This document shows positions 60,435 through 64,000 of a stretch of 64,000 nt of DNA, one piece after another. Under the pieces are notes generated by a model. That model ran no database searches. It was not told the DNA's origin and saw only the letters and a program-made list of their open reading frames with translations. Position numbers and translations under genes: made by a program. The stretch lies in NCBI GenBank assembly GCA_030613245.1, contig JAUWMI010000021.1, positions 1-64,000 of the forward strand, in the 5' to 3' direction. Every line of letters begins with the position of its first letter. Within the stretch, counting starts at the first letter, position 1. The DNA is from Candidatus Sumerlaeota bacterium. Lineage in GTDB: Bacteria; Sumerlaeota; Sumerlaeia; MWCT01; JAUWMI01.

Positions 60435-60914
60435 CTACTCGCCTGCCAGCAAGGTGATCGACTGGCTGCTCTCCCAGATGCCGTGCAGATTGCAGCGCTC
60501 GAGAATCTTTAACGTCGCATTCGACGTCAGCGTCAGCGGGATAGTCAGCACAGGCTGAGGTGCACGCGGCGTAAGCTCCAGGCGTACTACCATCTCTTCA
60601 TCCAGATAAACTTCGATCCACATAATGTAATGATCAGGTGTCATGACATGAAGCTGTTCCCCAACTTTGGCTGACAGGATCATTGCGACGCCTGGCTTCA
60701 CTTGCGAGGGGAAGATAATCTGCGGTGCGTGGACACGTTCCGTATGTGTTTTGTTCTTTGGATCTTTGACCCGATTGATCGTTTCAAACCAATCTACCTT
60801 CTGCTGTTGGGACGGTACCGCTAGTGCGGTAGAGCCCGTAAGCAGCAGCCCCCCTGCGGCAATGGCTCCCCCCGCAAACTGCTTCAGAAAAACACGTCTG
60901 TGTACCGCGCTCAT
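60435..60914 (-). CDS. Tat-exported superoxide reductase (desulfoferrodoxin/neelaredoxin-like)
   Basis: The protein is 159 residues from the ATG at 60914 (GGAGGAG 7 nt upstream). The N-terminus is a twin-arginine signal, HRRVFLKQFAGGA, followed by a hydrophobic stretch and an ALA cleavage site. The rest is a superoxide reductase fold with all five iron ligands at the right spacing: His62 (RVHAP), His89, His95 (HVMTPDHYIMWI), Cys141 and His144 (CNLHGIW). The usual Lys beside the first His is not conserved. There is no N-terminal FeS4 domain. It should scavenge superoxide in the periplasm. The Tat genes tatA and tatC lie 2.5 kb away. Confidence 0.86.
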   Translation of the reverse strand: MSAVHRRVFLKQFAGGAIAAGGLLLTGSTALAVPSQQQKVDWFETINRVKDPKNKTHTERVHAPQIIFPSQVKPGVAMILSAKVGEQLHVMTPDHYIMWIEVYLDEEMVVRLELTPRAPQPVLTIPLTLTSNATLKILERCNLHGIWESSQSITLLAGE

Positions 60915-61090
60915 TTTGCTCTCCTCCTGCCCGCCTTCTGGCGCGAGATCCTGATTTGCCACTTTATACCAAGCATGCAAAAACACGTTAAGGCTGAGTG
61001 AATTGTATCAGTATCCCTATAATTATATTTAAGTGCTCTGCCAAGACCTATGCAAGCTTTTTAAATCCTCTGTCTCAAGCTCCATTCGCG

Positions 61091-61136
61091 AAAAAAAAGA
61101 GAACCGGGCTGGCAACCGGGATTCCTGCCGGCTCTC
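61091..61136 (-). terminator. Rho-independent terminator of the DUF1844 gene
   Basis: On the minus strand GAGAGCCGG pairs with CCGGTTCTC (one G-U pair) and is followed by eight T. A second perfect 8-bp hairpin (TCCGGGCC/GGCCCGGA, 61145-61174) lies between it and the stop codon. Confidence 0.7.
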
Positions 61137-61193
61137 GTTGCTGCTCCGGGCCGCAATAAAATCCGTGGCCCGGATTGTTATACGCCTGACACG

Positions 61194-61535
61194 CTAGGTC
61201 TTCTTCTCGCCCGATGCGTCAATGTATGCCATCCGCACGTTGTGCAGCAGCTCGTTTAGCAGCTTGTCTTCATCGGATGTCAGATTTCCCTTTGTCTTCT
61301 GCTCCAGTACGCCTAGAATCCCAATGTGGTATTTAGCCAACGTAAGGTCACGTTCGTACTTTTCTGTAATCGGATTCATCACTTTTCCGAGAGAGATCAG
61401 CGCCTGAACTGCAAATGTCTCGATCAGGTGCGAGAATTCCAGCTCAGCCATTTCAACCGGCTGGGCAGCTCCAGCGGGTTCCTCTTGCTGCGCCTCGTCG
61501 GTTTGTTTCTTTGTCTGTTCTTCCTCAGCACTCAT
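61194..61535 (-). CDS. DUF1844 protein
   Basis: The protein is 113 residues from the ATG at 61535 (AAGGAGG upstream, wide spacing). An acidic, Gln-rich tail of ~35 residues precedes the DUF1844 core: FSHLIETFAVQALISLGKVMNP, LAKYHIGILGVLEQKTKGNLTSDE and LLHNVRMAYIDAS. The family is common in several diderm lineages. Its function is unknown; the core is all-helical and without catalytic residues. It is followed by two hairpins including a terminator. Confidence 0.88.
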   Translation of the reverse strand: MSAEEEQTKKQTDEAQQEEPAGAAQPVEMAELEFSHLIETFAVQALISLGKVMNPITEKYERDLTLAKYHIGILGVLEQKTKGNLTSDEDKLLNELLHNVRMAYIDASGEKKT

Positions 61536-61688
61536 TTTAGCCAGCGTCCTCCTTTTAATCCACAAATCGCTTAATGTGTAATTTCCCTCTAATGCAGGCC
61601 TTGCAAAAGACGCAACAAAAATTTGCACCTCCTTGCGTAAAAATCACAGACCCCCGATTGATGGTGTATGTGCCCAGGCTAAACTAGA

Positions 61689-62978
61689 TCAAGTCTTTAC
61701 CGCAGGTCGAACAATGGTGGGTGCGTACGCTTTGCTCTGAAAGAACCTCTCTACGATACCCTTAAATAGCGGATTCTGCGCAAAGAGATGGTCGAAAACA
61801 GGGTGGAACACATAATAGCGCTCAACCAGCGCAATGGCTTCGGTAAGATCCGTGCGCCCGACCTCAGCCGCATTGCGTGCACATGCTGAGCCCACCGCAT
61901 ACCAGCGGATCAGTGCATAGTAAAGGAGCATAAAGCGATAGCCGCTCAAGAGATCTGTGTGCGTCACCAGGTCTTTGCGAAATATCATGTGAAGAAAGAA
62001 TCGGCGCAGCTGGAATTCAAAAAACGGATCTGACATATCAAACCGCAATTGCCGTAACTCGGAATACGCGAATCCTTCGGTCACGGGAAGCAAAGAGACT
62101 CTTCCTGCCATGAACAGATGCTTCAGATAGTGGAACAGAGCGAATACTATATCGCGCATACGGCCGTGCCGCTTTTCCACATTATTGCGGTATGCGACGA
62201 CCAGCCCCAGAAACATCCGTTTAAGTTTGGGTAAATGCCGCGATTTTTTAGCCATAGCGATGATGCGCTGATACTGGTGCTGCCCCATATCGCGAATGAA
62301 GGTTTCCACTACGCGGTCAATGGTATAGCTGTTTTGCTTGCAAGCCTCGTGGATGAAACGCTCGAGCATCTCCAGATATACGTTCCCTCCAATCAGCCGC
62401 TCTTCAAGCGGGTAGGTGTCCACGCTTAGCAGACGCATCAGCTCCTGCTCTACCTTCACATAAAGATTCCAGGGCAAGCTGGCCGTTTTAGAGAGTTCGA
62501 TCTCATGGTAAATGGTTGCAACATTCTGGCTTTGTTGAAAAGCGGATTTCAGATCGCCCTCAGCGATTGCTGTGCCTTTTCCCTGACTCCGTAATACACT
62601 GGTACACGCAAACGAGAACCCCACATTGACGCCATCAGGGGTGACCACGAAGCGCAACGGAAAGTCACGGCACGCCTGCGGTTTGGCATCAAAGCCAAAA
62701 TGGCTATGCAGTAAGCATTCGCGCTGCAAGCTTAACAGGCAGCATTGCGACTCGCTCCGTCGGAAAACCCAACGACTGCAGTCAATAGCGCTACGCACCA
62801 CAGGCTTTACGCTATCGAATGCTGGCTTGACAGTTGACAGGTCGCGTTCTTGCAGCCGCTCATAGGTAGGCTGGTCAATAGGAATTTCCCAGAAATCCGA
62901 GCAACACCGTGCGCATCGTATGCACCGATACCCTAGCTCCGTTGGAAGAATAAACACCGGCTCCGAGACTTCATGCAT
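61689..62978 (-). CDS. YkgJ-family cysteine-cluster protein (FliB-like)
   Basis: The protein is 429 residues from the ATG at 62978. The N-terminal region has CIRCARCC followed downstream by a Cys pair (ESQCCLL), RECLLH and ACRDFPL. This is the zinc- or iron-chelating cluster of the CxxCxxCC type found in YkgJ proteins and in flagellin N-methylases. The ~270-residue C-terminal part is helical and unrecognised. No flagellar genes are nearby, so methylation of flagellin is not supported here. AGGAGGT is 13 nt upstream, which is a long spacing. Confidence 0.75.
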   Translation of the reverse strand: MHEVSEPVFILPTELGYRCIRCARCCSDFWEIPIDQPTYERLQERDLSTVKPAFDSVKPVVRSAIDCSRWVFRRSESQCCLLSLQRECLLHSHFGFDAKPQACRDFPLRFVVTPDGVNVGFSFACTSVLRSQGKGTAIAEGDLKSAFQQSQNVATIYHEIELSKTASLPWNLYVKVEQELMRLLSVDTYPLEERLIGGNVYLEMLERFIHEACKQNSYTIDRVVETFIRDMGQHQYQRIIAMAKKSRHLPKLKRMFLGLVVAYRNNVEKRHGRMRDIVFALFHYLKHLFMAGRVSLLPVTEGFAYSELRQLRFDMSDPFFEFQLRRFFLHMIFRKDLVTHTDLLSGYRFMLLYYALIRWYAVGSACARNAAEVGRTDLTEAIALVERYYVFHPVFDHLFAQNPLFKGIVERFFQSKAYAPTIVRPAVKT

Positions 62979-63359
62979 GACTACGCCGCGACCTCCTGAT
63001 TTACCTTGGCGAAGATCATTCGAGCTTCTAGATACCAGATTGCTCTTAATCGTGTAAAGGGAAATAGAATTGACAGCAGGCACATCGCAAGCCAAGAGGT
63101 CTCATAGCTATTGACACCCTGGCCATCCTGTAGTATCAGTTTTAGAAAAAATAGAAAAACAGTGTAAAACAACACGCACAAATTGTGGAAAAATCTTTTG
63201 CCACTGACATATTGCCTGCAGCTGCTGTGAAACGTAGCCACGGTGAAGCTAAGCCCCAGTGGTCGCCATTGCAGCTCTAAACTTCTGTGCAGTCTGTGGG
63301 ATTCTTGGCAAACAAATGTCCTCATGGTATGATTGACCCAGAAAGGAGATGACGCTGGA
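62979..63359. other. Divergent intergenic region before tatA
   Basis: No gene or repeat is seen in these 381 nt. A perfect TTGACA (63111-63116) followed 17 bp later by TATCAG (63134-63139) may be a tat promoter, leaving a ~215-nt untranslated leader. Confidence 0.4.
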
Positions 63360-63593
63360 ATGCCGTTCCTTCAAAACATCGGACCGACAGAGCTGATTAT
63401 TGTCCTGGTCATTATTCTCATAATTTTTGGCCCCAAGAATCTGCCCAAAATTGGCCAGGCACTTGGCAAAGGGATCAAGGAATTTAAAGACGCTGCCAAA
63501 GGCCTGGCTGAGGAAAGCGAAGAAGAACCCGAAGAAAAGAAACCGCAGGCTCAGGATCGTCCACCAACCGATAAGCCAGGCCCGTCTGCCTGA
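63360..63593 (+). CDS. tatA: Twin-arginine translocase subunit TatA/TatE
   Basis: TatA oligomers form the pore element that lets folded proteins cross the inner membrane. The 77-residue protein has the N-terminal helix GPTELIIVLVIILIIFGP, the FGPKNLPKIG hinge, the amphipathic helix ALGKGIKEFKDA and an acidic, Pro/Lys-rich tail. I use the ATG at 63360, with AAAGGAG ~12 nt before it. tatC starts 28 nt after the stop, so the two are co-transcribed. A Tat substrate (the superoxide reductase) is encoded close by. Confidence 0.94.
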   Translation: MPFLQNIGPTELIIVLVIILIIFGPKNLPKIGQALGKGIKEFKDAAKGLAEESEEEPEEKKPQAQDRPPTDKPGPSA

Positions 63594-63621
63594 CCGCTCC
63601 TTGCAGGAATAAGGCCAGCTC

Positions 63622-64000
63622 ATGGCAAACGACCAACCGACGTTGACGTTTACGGAGCACCTGGAGGAACTCCGACGGCGACTCATTATCTGCGCGGTGG
63701 CGCTCTTGGTCTGTACGGCAATCGGTTTCCTCCTGGCCCGGCCAGTGCTTGGCATCCTGATCCGTCCGCTCTCCAAAGCTCCGTATAAACAGAACGATAA
63801 GGTGCTCCACCTCACCGTGAGCAAAGACGGCGTCCTTAGGGCCCAGGAGCCTCTTACCGAGGAAGACCTCAAGCAGCTTTCCAAATTCCGCATTGAATTC
63901 AACTTCCCTGAACTGAACAATTCCAAATTCGTTTTTGGGCCGGATTATCGGACACATTTCTATTATTTCCATCCCGTTGATCCCTTTGTGCTGACTATCA
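63622..64000 (+). CDS. tatC: Sec-independent translocase TatC, N-terminal part
   Basis: The reading frame runs off the right edge, so only the first 126 residues are seen. The N-terminal HLEELRRRL is the TatC signal-binding motif. The first membrane helix follows (LIICAVALLVCTAIGFLLA). The next segment, normally about 15 residues before the second conserved DPF-type stretch, is about 65 residues long here (rich in Lys, Asp and Glu), so the first periplasmic loop carries an insertion. GAATAAGG-like sequence precedes the ATG. Confidence 0.9.
   Translation, partial: MANDQPTLTFTEHLEELRRRLIICAVALLVCTAIGFLLARPVLGILIRPLSKAPYKQNDKVLHLTVSKDGVLRAQEPLTEEDLKQLSKFRIEFNFPELNNSKFVFGPDYRTHFYYFHPVDPFVLTI

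Noticed and set aside
63249-63926. 225-codon minus-strand ORF overlapping tatA and tatC
   Set aside because: tatA and tatC are unmistakable on the plus strand; the antisense product is Ser/Arg-rich without homology.

Overview
The window is one contiguous chromosomal segment of an uncultured-type bacterium. It has about 50-53% GC by eye, dense single-gene spacing and many small palindromic intergenic repeats. A SurA/PpiD-type foldase, lipoproteins with lipoboxes, Tat components and large exported beta-helix proteins point to a diderm (Gram-negative-type) cell. A Tat-exported superoxide reductase, a flavodiiron protein, rubrerythrins, ferritin-like proteins and a ferredoxin-tailed aldo/keto reductase point to an anaerobe that meets O2 or NO now and then. 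The sequence alone does not fix the phylum; a candidate phylum is likely. No rRNA, tRNA, CRISPR array or intact insertion sequence was seen.

Layout. 1-13 kb: a membrane-protein fragment, rimO, a GT-C-like membrane glycosyltransferase, purH, a PurE-TsaC fusion, pgpA, pfkA, pyrE and rsmG, then a repeat-rich stretch with two 158-bp inverted-repeat elements. 13-22 kb: mnmG, a surface-polysaccharide pair (WecG/TagA-type transferase and a GDP-sugar reductase-like SDR), a LysM lipoprotein and smc. 22-34 kb: a DUF2007-like protein, a homocysteine methyltransferase-like protein, a THEP1-type NTPase, an EamA transporter, an Fe-S aldo/keto reductase, pgeF, then a methyltransferase coupled to a nucleoside/sugar-type ABC importer (one ATPase, two permeases, no binding protein), and holB.

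34-46 kb holds exported proteins: a 1645-residue beta-helix protein, a 407-residue paralogue that looks like an internal deletion of it, a double-GNAT protein, an orphan binding lipoprotein, and a subtilase whose catalytic His position is Glu. The two beta-helix-related proteins and the subtilase share a C-terminal domain that I cannot name (five copies in total), the best candidate here for an undescribed module.

46-51 kb is a radical-SAM/SPASM gene followed by a same-strand stress cluster. In transcription order it is an Rrf2 regulator with three cluster-ligand cysteines and its own 23-bp palindromic operator, rubrerythrin, flavodiiron NO/O2 reductase, a YgbA-family protein (the 'nitrous oxide-stimulated promoter' family) and, from its own promoter, a ferritin-like protein. 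I read this as an NO/O2 defence regulon. 51-64 kb: galT, a single-domain response regulator, tyrS, a periplasmic foldase, a sugar ABC importer (binding protein and two permeases, no ATPase), a ferritin-like protein, a Tat-exported superoxide reductase, a DUF1844 protein, a YkgJ-type cysteine-cluster protein, tatA and the start of tatC.

Intergenic DNA carries several repeat families. The most striking has constant arms GTAGGGGC/GCCCCTAC around inner palindromes that differ from copy to copy yet stay self-complementary (13 copies). Several copies sit 3-7 nt behind stop codons and one appears to have become a terminator.
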